55,846 nt of DNA from Halobacteriales archaeon QS_8_69_26. Its GTDB lineage: Archaea > Halobacteriota > Halobacteria > Halobacteriales > SW-7-71-33. Below are positions 1 through 9,520 of this stretch, piece by piece. The stretch spans positions 1-55,846 of the forward strand of contig PXRX01000007.1 of assembly GCA_003023195.1 (NCBI GenBank). Direction: 5' to 3'. Positions within the stretch are counted from its first letter, which is position 1. Each line of letters starts with the position of its first letter. The notes beneath the pieces were generated by a model. It was not told where the DNA came from and did no database searches. It saw only the letters and a program-made list of their open reading frames with translations. The translations under genes were made by a program, and so were the position numbers.

Positions 1-163
1 CGTCATCGTCACCCACAACATGCAACAGGCCGCCCGGATCTCGGACGAGACCGCCGTGTTCCTCACCGGCGGCGACCTCGTCGAGTTCGACGCCACCGAA
101 ACCGTCTTCGAGAACCCCGACAGCCAGCGAGTCGAGGATTACATCACCGGCAAGTTCGGGTGA
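1..163 (+). CDS. pstB: Phosphate ABC transporter ATP-binding protein PstB, C-terminal end
   Basis: Only the last 53 codons are in the window, read from base 2 and ending in TGA at 161-163. The fragment starts with [20 protein letters not shown], the H-loop region of an ABC ATPase with the NMQQA signature typical of PstB. It ends in a tail ([15 protein letters not shown]) like that of phosphate-import ATPases. PstB drives import through the PstCA membrane channel. phoU follows 6 bp downstream, the standard order in pst-phoU operons, which supports PstB over other ABC ATPases. The 5' part lies outside the window. Confidence 0.9.
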   Translation, partial: VIVTHNMQQAARISDETAVFLTGGDLVEFDATETVFENPDSQRVEDYITGKFG

Positions 164-169
164 TCCGGG

Positions 170-847
170 ATGCCACGGGAACGATACCAGGAGGAACTCG
201 AGACGCTGCGGACCGGGGTCGTGGAGCTCGGCGGCACGGTCCGGACCCAGCTCGACGACGCGCTGGCGGCACTGGAGACCGGCGACGAGACCCTGGCGCG
301 GTCGGTCGTCGACGGCGACGCGGCGGTCAACGAGCGCTACCTCGAACTCGAGGCCGACTGCATCGACCTGTTCGCGCTCCAGCAACCGGTGGCGAGCGAC
401 CTGCGGTTCGTCGCCGCGTCGTTCAAGATCCTCAGCGACTTGGAACGCGTGGGGGACCTGGCGGTCAACCTCGGACAGTACGCCGTCGCCGGCCGGGAAC
501 GTCCGTACCCGGAGGTCGGCGTCGGTCGGATCGGCGAGCACGCAGCCGACATGGTGGCGGACGCCCTGACGGCCTACCGGACCGAAGACGCGGAACTCTG
601 TCGCAGCGTGGCCGCCCGGGACGACGCAGTGGACGCGCTCTGCCAGTTCGCCGGAAACCGGGTCGTTCGGGAACTGATCGCCCGGGAGGCCGACGGGAAC
701 GGCCCCTGGTCCGTCGAGCGGGTCATCGACGACGTCTCCCGGGTCCTGCTCACGATCCGCGACCTCGAACGGGTGGCGGACCACGCTGTCAACGTCGCCG
801 CGCGAACGCTGTACCTCGTCGACGGCGACCCCGAACTCGTCTACTGA
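170..847 (+). CDS. phoU: Phosphate signalling protein PhoU
   Basis: The 225-residue protein has two PhoU helical repeats. The first contains SDLRFVAASFKILSDLERVG, the second LLTIRDLERVADHAVNVAA. Each carries the E/DxxRxxD-type metal-binding signature of the family, and the length matches bacterial and archaeal PhoU (about 215-240 residues). PhoU restrains the Pst importer and links it to phosphate-responsive regulation in the cytoplasm. It starts 6 bp after pstB, and its TGA overlaps the ATG of the next gene (ATGA), so the three genes are probably one transcription unit. Function is inferred from the family and the operon. Confidence 0.95.
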   Translation: MPRERYQEELETLRTGVVELGGTVRTQLDDALAALETGDETLARSVVDGDAAVNERYLELEADCIDLFALQQPVASDLRFVAASFKILSDLERVGDLAVNLGQYAVAGRERPYPEVGVGRIGEHAADMVADALTAYRTEDAELCRSVAARDDAVDALCQFAGNRVVRELIAREADGNGPWSVERVIDDVSRVLLTIRDLERVADHAVNVAARTLYLVDGDPELVY

Positions 848-1848
848 TGAACACGAGAAAGCTCCAGCGCGTCGGCGGCGGGACGTACACGGTGTCGATA
901 CCCAAGGAGTGGGCCGAGCGCCACGGCCTGGAGGCCGGGGTCGACGTCCACCTCTACACCCACGATGACGGGTCGATCGTCCTCCGGGGGTCCGAACGGG
1001 ACGGGGGCCACCTCGACGAGGCGGTCGTCGAGTTCGAGGCCCCCGACCCGACGGCGCTCGAACGGTCGCTCGTGGCGCTCCACGCCGCCGGGTTCGAGAC
1101 GGTGACCCTGTCGGCTCCGGGGCTGACCGACGCGGACCGCCGCGCGCTCCGCTCGGCGGCCCGGTCGCTCGTCGGCGCCGAGGTGGTGGAGGTCTCGGAG
1201 GGCCGGGCCCGGGTCCGGACCCTGCTCGACGCCGCGAACGTCTCCGTCCCCCAGTCCGTCGTCCAGTTACAGTACGTCGCACTGTCGATCCACAGGCGGG
1301 CGACCGCGGCCCTGGTCGACGCCGAGGACGGCGCCCACGTGCGCCTCGCCGAACGGGACGACGAGGCCGACCGCCTGTTCGCCATCGTCTCCCGCCACTT
1401 CAACCGGTCGCTGAGTTCCTTCGAGGAACTCGACAACCTCGGCACGTCCCGCCCCGAACTGTTCGACTACCACGTCACCGCCCGGCAACTCGAACGGGTC
1501 GCGGACCACGGGGTTGGGATCGCCGACCTCGCCGACGACCTCGGGGACCAACCGCCGCCCGACGTGGCCGCGGACCTCGAACGGACCGCCGACGCCGCCC
1601 GGGGGGCGGTCGACGACGCCACGACCGCCATCGTGGACGAGGCCGACGCCGGGGCGGCGCGGGACACCCTCGACCGCTGCGACGAGGCCGTCGCCGACGT
1701 CGCCGCGGTCCGGGACTCGATCGACGGTGCGACGGAGGGCGGGATCGCCCTGGTCCGGGCGCTGGACCTGGTCGAGCGCACCGCCGAGTGCGGGCGGAAC
1801 GTCGCCGAGGCCGCAGTGCGGGCGGCGATGCGCGAGCGGAACGCCTGA
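847..1848 (+). CDS. AbrB-type DNA-binding / PhoU-domain phosphate regulator
   Basis: 333 residues. The first 45 residues (MNTRKLQRVGGGTYTVSIPK, then EWAERHGLEAGVDV) form a swapped-hairpin AbrB/SpoVT DNA-binding domain. The rest is alpha-helical with PhoU-like signatures such as VTARQLERVADHGVGIADLA and ALDLVERTAECGRNVAEAA. This AbrB-PhoU arrangement is common in haloarchaea beside pst operons, where it is thought to regulate phosphate genes. The ATG overlaps the phoU stop by four bases, so translation is coupled. The same frame stays open upstream, but that part overlaps phoU and has an arginine-rich composition, so I place the start at 847. Confidence 0.88.
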   Translation: MNTRKLQRVGGGTYTVSIPKEWAERHGLEAGVDVHLYTHDDGSIVLRGSERDGGHLDEAVVEFEAPDPTALERSLVALHAAGFETVTLSAPGLTDADRRALRSAARSLVGAEVVEVSEGRARVRTLLDAANVSVPQSVVQLQYVALSIHRRATAALVDAEDGAHVRLAERDDEADRLFAIVSRHFNRSLSSFEELDNLGTSRPELFDYHVTARQLERVADHGVGIADLADDLGDQPPPDVAADLERTADAARGAVDDATTAIVDEADAGAARDTLDRCDEAVADVAAVRDSIDGATEGGIALVRALDLVERTAECGRNVAEAAVRAAMRERNA

Positions 1849-1907
1849 CCGATCGGGGCCGGGTCCGACGTGACGACGCTACCCGACCCGCCCGCTCCGC
1901 GGGGGGT

Positions 1908-3110
1908 TCACCCCGCCTCCGGCGCCCGCAGGGCCACCAGGATTCCCAGGACTGCGACCACCGTCGCGACGACGAAGACGGGACGGTAGCCCGCCCGGCC
2001 GATCACCCACCCGGCGCCGATGGGGGCGACGAACGCCCCGAACAGGCCGACGGCCGTCAGCATCGACACCGCCGTGGTCCCGACCGACGCGGGGACCACC
2101 TCGACGACGTAGGAGAAGACGAGGCCGATCCCCAGTTGCACGGCGGCGCCGGCGACGACCACGAGGCCGACGAGGAGGGGGATCCGGGTCGTGAGGAGGA
2201 AGCCGGCCACGGCCGGGGCGGTCAGGGCGAACGCCAGGACCGCCACGGGCCGGCGCCGGCCGCCGAACAGTCGGTCCGAGACCAGGCCGCCCATCGTCCG
2301 GGAGGCGATCCCGACGGCGGGGAAGACGGCCGTCAGGAGGCCGCCGACCGCTAGCGAAACGCCGACTTCCTCGACGAGGTAGCTTGGGAGCCAGCTGTTG
2401 AGGAAGAGGTACAGCGAGAACGCGAGGAAACACAGGACGCTCAGCGTCCAGGCCCCCCGGTCCAGGAACAGCCGACGGACGGCCGCCCGGTCCGGCGGGT
2501 CGGCGTCGACCTCGAACCGCTGGCCGCGGGTCGCGACCAGGAAGGCGACGAGTCCGGGGACGGCCAGGGCCGCTGTGGCGGGGAGGACCGCCGGCCACCC
2601 CAGGGGGTCGGCCACCAGCGGGGCGCCGAACTGCCCCAGCGCGAACCCCGCGGGGGCGCTCGCGGTGAACGCGCCGACGGCCGTGGCCCGCATCTCCCCC
2701 GGGACGGCGACGCCGACCACCGTCGCGCCGGCGTTCCAGACCACGACGTACGCCAGGCCGCCCAGCACCCGCGAGGCCACCAGCGGCCAGTAGGCGTCCG
2801 CGGCGGCCGCCGTGTACCCCCAGGCGCCGGCCAGGAACAGGGCTCCCACTGCCGCCGGCACCGCCAGTCGCACGGAGACCCGGTCGAGTGCGACCCCGGC
2901 CGGAAGGCTCGTTACCGTCACCGTCGCGAACATCACCGAGACCAGCCAGCCCGCCGCGGCGGGACCGATCCCCAGCGACTCCCGCACCAGCGGCGTGACG
3001 CTGGCCGGCGCTATCTCGTAGGCGGCCGCCGCCGCCGAGACGACGAACAACCCGCCGACGAGGGCGACGATCCGTGCCCGGGACTCGCCCGCCGACTCCT
3101 CCTCGCTCAC
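1908..3110 (-). CDS. MFS transporter
   Basis: The 400-residue hydrophobic protein has about 12 membrane segments and two homologous halves, the major-facilitator fold. An acidic stretch after helix 1 (YEIAPASVTPLVRESLGIGP) and the helix 2-3 loop (LPAGVALDRVSVR) resemble the motif of the nitrate/nitrite and CynX-like MFS branches, but the substrate cannot be read from sequence. The start is GTG at 3110. A TATA-like box at 3133-3142 sits about 27 bp upstream, so the message is probably leaderless. A perfect 20-bp palindrome (3187-3206) lies upstream of that box. The gene is alone, convergent with the phosphate cluster and tandem with arcS. Confidence 0.85.
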   Translation of the reverse strand: MSEEESAGESRARIVALVGGLFVVSAAAAAYEIAPASVTPLVRESLGIGPAAAGWLVSVMFATVTVTSLPAGVALDRVSVRLAVPAAVGALFLAGAWGYTAAAADAYWPLVASRVLGGLAYVVVWNAGATVVGVAVPGEMRATAVGAFTASAPAGFALGQFGAPLVADPLGWPAVLPATAALAVPGLVAFLVATRGQRFEVDADPPDRAAVRRLFLDRGAWTLSVLCFLAFSLYLFLNSWLPSYLVEEVGVSLAVGGLLTAVFPAVGIASRTMGGLVSDRLFGGRRRPVAVLAFALTAPAVAGFLLTTRIPLLVGLVVVAGAAVQLGIGLVFSYVVEVVPASVGTTAVSMLTAVGLFGAFVAPIGAGWVIGRAGYRPVFVVATVVAVLGILVALRAPEAG

Positions 3111-3132
3111 ACCGTCCCCCTATCCACCGCCG

Positions 3133-3142
3133 CTATTAAACT
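3133..3142 (-). promoter_or_regulatory. TATA box of the MFS gene
   Basis: On the minus strand the sequence reads AGTTTAATAG, an AT-rich box in GC-rich DNA, 27 bp before the GTG start. That is the spacing of a leaderless haloarchaeal promoter. Confidence 0.6.
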
Positions 3143-3186
3143 CCGTCATCGTCGGCCGTTTCGGCCGGAGCCCCGGTCGCCCGGGG

Positions 3187-3206
3187 TTACAGTAAAGTTA
3201 CTGTAA
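3187..3206. repeat. Recurrent palindrome, copy 1 (perfect)
   Basis: TTACAGTAAAGTTACTGTAA is a perfect 9-bp inverted repeat around AG, followed by CGGTCGG. It lies 11 bp past the arcS stop and about 45 bp upstream of the MFS TATA box. It could be an operator, a bidirectional 3' element or a scar of a small mobile element. Related copies are at 14322, 29949 and 42807. Confidence 0.85.
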
Positions 3207-3217
3207 CGGTCGGTCCG

Positions 3218-4966
3218 TCACCGCTCCTCGACGTGGCGCACGTCGACGGCGACGCCGCGGGTGCTATCGGCCATCGCCGCGCCGTGCATCTCCGCGCGCC
3301 CGACGCCGAAGGCGGCGGGGCCCTCGACGACCACCTCGTCGCCGACCCGGATCCCGTCGTCCGCCTCGACCACGCCGGGGGCCAGGACCGACCCGTGGGG
3401 GACGAAGTCGTCGATCCGGACCCGGCGAACGGGGACGTCGCTCTCGACCCAGCGCCTTGCGCCGGCCAGGGTGAGCGCCAGGAGCCCGTACTCGGGCACC
3501 ATCGCCGCTAGCTGGGTGCCGTCGGTCGCGTGGGCCCGGAGCTTGGGGTGGCGCGATTCGACGGCCAGGTCGTCGAACAGGTCGTCGCCGGCGGCGTCGC
3601 CGAACTGGTAGTCGGCGATCGCCTTGAGGGTGTTGTGCCGGCGCTCCCGGCGGCCGTAGCGCAACTCCCCGTCCAGTGCCGTCCGGAGGTTCGCCAGCGA
3701 CTCGTCGGTCGTGGGGTGGTCCGCGACCGTGTACTCGACCGGGACGTCGACGTCGGGTTCGACCCGCTCGACCACCGGCCGGTAGTCATCGGGGACGTGC
3801 GCGACCACCCGGGGGTAGTCGTTGCGGTCGAGGTAGCGGGACAGGACCTCGGCGACGAACTCCACCTCGCCCGCCGTCCACCGGCCGGTCACCACCGAGT
3901 CGTAGTGCTGTGCCGGGTAGGTCAGTTCGAGTTCCTGCGGGACGACGCCGATGGGCGAGGTCATCGAGACCACGTGGCCGCGGTAGTCGATGGCGTCACG
4001 GAACTGCTCGTGACTCCGGGACTCGCGGTAGGGCTTGGCGGCCGAACAGGGCAACAGCACCAGGGGTTCCCGGAACCGGCACCGGTACCGCGAGGTGACG
4101 CGGTCGGCGAACCGACGGATCTCGACGCGCTGGAGGGTGTCCTCGGTGGCCGCGGCCATCCGTTCGCCCCGGAAGACCGGGGTCCGCTCCTCCAGGTAGC
4201 CCCACTCCCCGTCGAGTCGCCGCATCGTCGCCGTCAGCCAGTTCTCGTGGCGGGCCTGGCCCTCGACGTAGTCCCGGAGGCGACCGGCGCGGATCCGCTC
4301 GCGGACCGTCGAGAGCGCCGCCCGGAGGGCGTTGCGGTTGTGGTCGACGGCGTCCTCGCGGTCGAACTCCTCGACCGTCCCGCGACAGGCGGGACACGGA
4401 CAGGGCAGTTCGGCCAGGTCCTCCAGGAACCGGTCGCCGTCGGTCGTGAGGTACTTCCCCCGGGTGCCGTCGACAACGGCCCGGTCCAGGTCGAACAGGT
4501 CGACGCCGGCGTAGGCCAGCGTGGCGACGTTGGCCGGCGTCGCCACCCCCGGCAGGTACAGCGCGGTGTCGTCGGGGATCGCTCTCCGGGTTTCGAGGAC
4601 GGCGTCGACCAGGGCCTCGGCGTGGCCGACGGCCCCCTGCGCCGTCGAGAGGACGTAGGCGTCGGCCCCGACGTCGCGGGCGGTGTCGGGCGTCACGACC
4701 GCGGCGCTGGGGTAGTCGACGTCCGGGTAGTCGGGCGCGAACGCCGACACCACCTCGTCGGGCGTTCCCTTCGGGAACCCGCGGTGGGGGAGGACCGTGA
4801 GCCGCGAGTCGTCCCCGTCGGGGACCTCCCGTTCGGCCGGCCACTGGCTCCCCGCGTCCCGGAGGACGTCGTCGACGAGCGCCGGCGTCGTCACCGGATC
4901 CGACAGCCGGAGTTCGGCGATGCGGGCGGCCCCGTCCCGCTCGTGGACCTCGAAGAACTCGGTCAC
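3218..4966 (-). CDS. arcS: Archaeosine synthase subunit alpha (ArcS)
   Basis: 582 residues. ArcS converts preQ0 at position 15 of tRNA to archaeosine. The first ~330 residues form a TGT-like barrel with the zinc-type cluster PCPCPACRG. The ArcS core carries [19 protein letters not shown], the hallmark PCSxxKPYxxS motif (DUF5591 region). The C-terminal ~75 residues are a PUA RNA-binding domain ([20 protein letters not shown] onward). The TGT catalytic nucleophile context seen in TgtA is absent, as expected for ArcS. The start codon overlaps the tgtA stop (ATGA, 4963-4966), so the two archaeosine enzymes are co-translated. Family and context agree, so the call is firm. Confidence 0.93.
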   Translation of the reverse strand: MTEFFEVHERDGAARIAELRLSDPVTTPALVDDVLRDAGSQWPAEREVPDGDDSRLTVLPHRGFPKGTPDEVVSAFAPDYPDVDYPSAAVVTPDTARDVGADAYVLSTAQGAVGHAEALVDAVLETRRAIPDDTALYLPGVATPANVATLAYAGVDLFDLDRAVVDGTRGKYLTTDGDRFLEDLAELPCPCPACRGTVEEFDREDAVDHNRNALRAALSTVRERIRAGRLRDYVEGQARHENWLTATMRRLDGEWGYLEERTPVFRGERMAAATEDTLQRVEIRRFADRVTSRYRCRFREPLVLLPCSAAKPYRESRSHEQFRDAIDYRGHVVSMTSPIGVVPQELELTYPAQHYDSVVTGRWTAGEVEFVAEVLSRYLDRNDYPRVVAHVPDDYRPVVERVEPDVDVPVEYTVADHPTTDESLANLRTALDGELRYGRRERRHNTLKAIADYQFGDAAGDDLFDDLAVESRHPKLRAHATDGTQLAAMVPEYGLLALTLAGARRWVESDVPVRRVRIDDFVPHGSVLAPGVVEADDGIRVGDEVVVEGPAAFGVGRAEMHGAAMADSTRGVAVDVRHVEER

Positions 4967-6528
4967 CGGCCGTCACCCCCTGGATCCCCGTTCGCGACAC
5001 CGTCGGCCGGATCCCCGGCGGTGTCGTCAGTCGGGTCCTCGGTAGTGTCCTCACCCAGATCCCCGGGGACGTCGACGAGTTCGACCCCCTCCGGCACCAG
5101 CGAAAGGGCACCGTCGCCCCACCCCTGATGTGCGAGGGTGAGGTCGGTCTCGGGATGTTCCGCTGCGAGGCGGGCCACGGCGCGGGCGGCCGCACGTTCG
5201 GCGTCGTCGTCTCGCCTCTCGGGGACCGCCGCGGTGAAGGGGTAGCTCCGGGAGAGCGCGGGCGGGACCGGGCCGAACGGCGGGACGACCGACCAGGTTT
5301 CGTCGTGGTCGCCGTCGGGTTCGTGGCCCTCCGTCAGGAGCAGGCGGTCGGGCGGCGAGAGCCGGTCGAGGCGCTCGCGGTGGCGCAGGACCTCCGGCCG
5401 GCGGGCGCTCTCGGCCGAGAGGTACCGGAAGGTGCGCTTGGTGGCGGGATCCGTGCGCTCCAGCCACGGGGCTTCGTCGAGCAGTGCGCGGTAGCCGTCG
5501 AGCATCGCGGGGTGGGCGCGGGCGCGCGTCTCGACGAGTTCCAGCAGGTCACCGGCCCGGATGGCGTCGCGGACCCGACGGATCTCGCCGAACGAGACGT
5601 GGAGGTTGTGCTCGGCGAGGCGTCGCTCGCGGGTCGGGTCGTCCATCCCCCGGAGGTCGTCGGGGTCGTGGGTCGAGCAAACGGGGCACTCGCAGGGCAG
5701 TTCGGTCAGGTTCTCCAGGTGGCGGGTTCCGCGGGCCGTGAGGTACCGGTCGTCCCGGGCGTACAGCGCGTAGGCCGCCGAGTCGAAGAGATCACAGCCC
5801 ACCGCGGCCGCCAGCGCGAACATCATGGGGTGGCCGGCCCCGAACAGGTGGACGGGGCAGTCGGCGTCCAGACCGCGCTTGGCGGCGGCGACGGCCTCGA
5901 CGGCCTCGGCGAAGCGGTAGTCCTCCAGCAGGGGGACCATCGCGCCGACCGGGAAGACGTCGAGGTCGGTCGCCGCGGCGTGCCTTCCGGCCCGTTCGCG
6001 CAGGTCCGGGTGGGTGCTCCCCTGGACCGGGGCGGTCACCAGCGTCTCGCCCGTCTCCATCGCGTCGGCGGTCTCGAGCCGTTCCTGGGTGGTCTCCAGG
6101 TCCGCCAGGGCCGTCTCGCGGTCGGCGTCCGGGGGCGTCGGCACGTCGACTGGCGTGGCGATGTCCGATCCGATGGACTGCTGGAACTCCAGGATCTCTC
6201 GGGTCGTAACCGTTATCTCGCCGTACTCGGCGAGCTGGAAGGACCCGGAGTCGGTCATGACGACGCCGTCGAACTCCAGCAGTCCGTGGATCCCCCCCGA
6301 CAGTGCCCGCTCGCGGAGGTCCTCGTCGCCGTGAACGATGTAGGCGTTGGTGATCAGCGCCGCCGCGCCGAACTCCTCGCCGAGCCGTCGGGGCTCGACG
6401 GTGTCCAGGTTGGGGTTGACGACGGGCAACAGCGCCGGCGTCGTCACCGCCCGGTCCGCCCGTGGAACGGTGAGTTCCCCGACCCGCCCGGCCGCGTCGA
6501 CCGCGCGGACCTCGAAGTGCTCCCTCAT
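4963..6528 (-). CDS. tgtA: tRNA-guanine(15) transglycosylase, archaeosine pathway
   Basis: 521 residues. TgtA exchanges guanine 15 of tRNA for preQ0, the step before ArcS. The catalytic aspartate lies in [17 protein letters not shown], and the zinc ligands are CECPVC with a histidine just downstream. A C-terminal half related to the ArcS N-terminal region follows, as in haloarchaeal TgtA. I chose the ATG at 6528 because it yields the family N-terminus [19 protein letters not shown] and is preceded by a GGGAGGG ribosome site. The open frame reaches 6684, but that extra part is Pro/Arg-rich. The protein ends in an acidic Asp/Gly/Thr-rich tail. Confidence 0.94.
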   Translation of the reverse strand: MREHFEVRAVDAAGRVGELTVPRADRAVTTPALLPVVNPNLDTVEPRRLGEEFGAAALITNAYIVHGDEDLRERALSGGIHGLLEFDGVVMTDSGSFQLAEYGEITVTTREILEFQQSIGSDIATPVDVPTPPDADRETALADLETTQERLETADAMETGETLVTAPVQGSTHPDLRERAGRHAAATDLDVFPVGAMVPLLEDYRFAEAVEAVAAAKRGLDADCPVHLFGAGHPMMFALAAAVGCDLFDSAAYALYARDDRYLTARGTRHLENLTELPCECPVCSTHDPDDLRGMDDPTRERRLAEHNLHVSFGEIRRVRDAIRAGDLLELVETRARAHPAMLDGYRALLDEAPWLERTDPATKRTFRYLSAESARRPEVLRHRERLDRLSPPDRLLLTEGHEPDGDHDETWSVVPPFGPVPPALSRSYPFTAAVPERRDDDAERAAARAVARLAAEHPETDLTLAHQGWGDGALSLVPEGVELVDVPGDLGEDTTEDPTDDTAGDPADGVANGDPGGDGR

Positions 6529-6683
6529 TGCCCTCCCTTTCCCCGGACGCGGCCTAAGGATTCCGTTCTCGGGTGGGGGCGGCGATCCGGGAGTGGGTCC
6601 GCGGGTCGCGACCGGGAGCGGGCCGACAAGTGACTGCCTACCGGTCCGGTCCTCGGCAGGGACCGGACGGAAACGTGGGATCA

Positions 6684-6690
6684 TTTATTT
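6684..6690 (+). promoter_or_regulatory. TATA box of the liv operon
   Basis: TTTATTT in the 194-bp tgtA-livH divergent gap, about 36 bp before the livH ATG. This gives a predicted leader of roughly 10 bases. Confidence 0.55.
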
Positions 6691-6722
6691 AGTCGGGCGC
6701 CAACGTTCCGCGTATTCAGATC

Positions 6723-7994
6723 ATGGCGGTCGCTGAAAGACTCTCCCTGGGGCGGTTGGCCGAGTTCCGCGACCTGCAGACGGTGATCCTCGGACTGCTC
6801 GCGGCGTTCATCGCCGTCGACCTGATAGCGAAACTCGCCGGATTCGGCCTGTTCGTCGGACCCGTCAAGCTCCTCGGTGGGGGGCTGGACGTCGAGCGAC
6901 TGTTCGGCCTGGTCTGGGACGGCATCGTCGTGGGCCTGGCGATAGGGCTGGCCGGGATCGGACTCTCGATGACCTACAGCATCCTGAGCTTCGCGAACTT
7001 CGCGCACGGCGACTACATCACCAGCGGCGCGTTCGCCGGGTGGGCGGTCGCCTGGACGGTCGCCGGGCTCACCGACGGCAGCGTCGATGCGGGCATCGGC
7101 TACCTGCTCTCCGTCGGGTACGGGGACGGCCCGAGCGCCGGCGACCTGGGGATCAACGTGCTGGGGCAGCCCCTGGCGATCCTCCTCGGACTCGTGGTCG
7201 CCATCCTCGCGACGGTGGCGCTCGTACTGCTCGTCGACCGGATCGTCTTCGAACCGATGCGCGACCAGGGCGGCATCTCCCTGCTCATCGCGAGCATCGG
7301 GGTCGCCCTGGCGCTCCGGTACACGGTCGTCTTCCTGTTCGGGCCGCGCAAGCGCGGGCTGACCGCTGGCGGCGAGAAACTGATCCTCGGGGGCGCGAAC
7401 GGGCAACTGGTGCTGGTCGACTCGCGCGGGACGTTGATACAGGCACAGAACGGCCAGGACGTCGGCAACGCCTTCTTCTACAAGCTCCCCCTCCCCCAAC
7501 TGGGTGACTACTCCAAGGAGGTCATCTCGGTGACCAGCGCCGAGGTGACCCTCGTCGTCATGGCGGCCCTGTTGATGTACGCGCTCCACCTCATGCTCCA
7601 GCGGACGAAACTCGGCAAGGCCATGCGGGCGATGGCCGACAACGAGGACCTCGCGAAGGTGACGGGGATCCCGGCCCGCCGGGTGGTGCTGGCGACGTGG
7701 GTCATCGGCGGCGGAATGGCCGGGGCCGCGGGATACCTGATCGCGCTGGAACGCGGCACGGTCGGGTTCAACCTCGGGTGGCTCCTCCTGCTTCTCATCT
7801 TCGCGGCAGTGATCCTCGGCGGGATCGGCTCCATCTACGGTGCGATGGCCGGCGGCGTGGTCATCGGCCTCACCCAGTCCGTGTCGCTGGTCTGGATCCC
7901 CTCGTCGTTCGCCACTGCGGCAGCGTTCGCCATCATGATCCTCATGTTGCTGGTCAGGCCGGAGGGCCTGTTCGGGGGGGTGACGACGGCATGA
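6723..7994 (+). CDS. livH: Branched-chain amino acid/amide ABC transporter permease (LivH family)
   Basis: The 423-residue integral membrane protein has about 8-9 hydrophobic segments. It matches the LivH permease fold: MTYSILSFANFAHGDYITSG near residues 79-100 is the family signature, and the cytoplasmic coupling loop reads AMRAMADNEDLAKVTGIPAR. An insertion of about 50 residues (GGEKLILGGANGQLVLVDSR region) lies between transmembrane segments. It is the first gene of a four-gene importer operon with ATGA overlap to livM. No substrate-binding protein is encoded nearby, so the substrate (branched-chain amino acids, amides or urea) is not determined. Confidence 0.9.
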   Translation: MAVAERLSLGRLAEFRDLQTVILGLLAAFIAVDLIAKLAGFGLFVGPVKLLGGGLDVERLFGLVWDGIVVGLAIGLAGIGLSMTYSILSFANFAHGDYITSGAFAGWAVAWTVAGLTDGSVDAGIGYLLSVGYGDGPSAGDLGINVLGQPLAILLGLVVAILATVALVLLVDRIVFEPMRDQGGISLLIASIGVALALRYTVVFLFGPRKRGLTAGGEKLILGGANGQLVLVDSRGTLIQAQNGQDVGNAFFYKLPLPQLGDYSKEVISVTSAEVTLVVMAALLMYALHLMLQRTKLGKAMRAMADNEDLAKVTGIPARRVVLATWVIGGGMAGAAGYLIALERGTVGFNLGWLLLLLIFAAVILGGIGSIYGAMAGGVVIGLTQSVSLVWIPSSFATAAAFAIMILMLLVRPEGLFGGVTTA

Positions 7995-9520
7995 GCGGTG
8001 CGGATGACGACGGCACGAGTGACGCGGGGTCCGACGTGCCAGCCCGGGGGATCCTCGACCGGTTCCGCGACGGCGACGCGGGGCTGATCGCGGTCACGAT
8101 GCTGCTGATATACGTGCTGTTCGCGATACTGACGGCCCTGGGGCCGAGCGAGGGACCCATCGTCGGGTCCATCCTGTCGAACCTCCAGGCGATCACGCTG
8201 TGGACTGCCCTGTACGCGATGCTGGTGCTGGCCCTGAACCTCCACTGGGGGTACACCGGCCTGTTCAACATCGGCGTGGCGGGGTTCATGGCCATCGGCA
8301 TCTACGCGTACGCCTTCATGACGGTGCCGAAGGACCCCTCCCGTCCCGGCGCGCCACCGGGACTCGGGGTCCCGCAGGGGTTCGCCGACGCGGCGACCGG
8401 ACTGCTCCCGTTCCTCGACCCCGGCCTCGCGTCGTTCCTGGGCCTGGTCGCCGGGATCGCGGTGGCGATAGTCGTCGCGATGCTGGCGGCCGGCCTCGTC
8501 GGCGCGATAACCGCCCTGCCGGCCCTGCGCCTCCGGGCGGACTACCTCGCAATCGTGACGGTCGCGCTCTCGGAGATAATCCGGCTGTCGCTGCTCTCCC
8601 GGGAGATGGAGACGTTCACGCTGGGGACCAACCTGAACTTCGAACTCGGCGGGATCGAGTTCCTTCCTGACGTACCGGTAGGGACCGGTGCCGGCAGGGG
8701 GATCGACATCCCGATCAACCCGACGATACCGGTCAAGCGCGTCTTCTACACGAACCCGGGCAACCCCGCCGCCGGCGACACGACCGCCGTCGGCGACCTC
8801 GTGTTCGGGGTGCTCACCGCCCCGCCGTTCGGCCTCCGGGAGACGACGGTCTCGAACCTGGCGTACACCCTCGTCCTCGTGGGGTTCGTCGCCGCTTTCT
8901 ACTGGCTGCTGGTACGGATCGGCAACTCCCCGTTCGGACGGGTGCTCAAGGCGATCCGCGAGGACGAAATCGTCGCGAACTCGCTGGGCAAGGACACCCG
9001 GGTGTTCAAGGTCAAGGTGTTCGTCGTCGGCTGTGCCCTGATGGGTCTCGGGGGGATCCTCTGGGAGACCCGGACCGGGTTCACGGACCCGACCTCGACG
9101 ACGATGATGCCCCTCCAGACGTTCTACATCTTCATCGCGCTGATCATCGGCGGCGCTGGCTCCAACACCGGAAGCGTCATCGGCGGTGCCCTGTTCGCCG
9201 CCGTCCTCTTCCAGGGGCCGCTGTACTTCAGCCGGATCGTCAACAAGTGGATCGCGATCGACACGCCCCCCCAGACGTCACATGGCGCCCTGGCGGAGTT
9301 CGCTTCGCTGGACCCGACGCCGCTCCTGGCCTACGTGGTGAGCAACGTCTCCTGGCTACGGTTTATCATCGTCGGGGTCGTGCTGATCTACGTGATACAG
9401 AACCGGCCGACCGGACTGCTCGGCCACCGCAAGGAGGAGGCGGCAAGCGTCTCGCTCTCCCGGCGGGACCGGCCGTCGGGCGGGGCCGTCGCCGCCGACG
9501 GGGGTGAGGACCGTGAGTGA
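7991..9520 (+). CDS. livM: Branched-chain amino acid/amide ABC transporter permease (LivM family)
   Basis: 509 residues. The second permease has a soluble acidic N-terminus (about 40 residues), then about 9-10 membrane segments including LNLHWGYTGLFNIGVAGFMA and the coupling loop RVLKAIREDEIVANSLGKDT, both LivM signatures. A long loop (FLPDVPVGTGAGRGIDIPIN region) replaces the short loop of bacterial LivM. The ATG at 7991 overlaps the livH stop, and the following livG start lies inside its last codons, so expression is coupled. The tail after the last membrane segment (HRKEEAASVSLSRRDRPSGG) is probably cytoplasmic and disordered. Confidence 0.9.
   Translation: MSGADDDGTSDAGSDVPARGILDRFRDGDAGLIAVTMLLIYVLFAILTALGPSEGPIVGSILSNLQAITLWTALYAMLVLALNLHWGYTGLFNIGVAGFMAIGIYAYAFMTVPKDPSRPGAPPGLGVPQGFADAATGLLPFLDPGLASFLGLVAGIAVAIVVAMLAAGLVGAITALPALRLRADYLAIVTVALSEIIRLSLLSREMETFTLGTNLNFELGGIEFLPDVPVGTGAGRGIDIPINPTIPVKRVFYTNPGNPAAGDTTAVGDLVFGVLTAPPFGLRETTVSNLAYTLVLVGFVAAFYWLLVRIGNSPFGRVLKAIREDEIVANSLGKDTRVFKVKVFVVGCALMGLGGILWETRTGFTDPTSTTMMPLQTFYIFIALIIGGAGSNTGSVIGGALFAAVLFQGPLYFSRIVNKWIAIDTPPQTSHGALAEFASLDPTPLLAYVVSNVSWLRFIIVGVVLIYVIQNRPTGLLGHRKEEAASVSLSRRDRPSGGAVAADGGEDRE

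Noticed and set aside
160..846. Open frame upstream of the AbrB-PhoU gene, in the same frame
   Set aside because: It overlaps phoU and is Arg/Gly/Pro-rich, a mirror of a high-GC coding frame. The real start is the ATG at 847.
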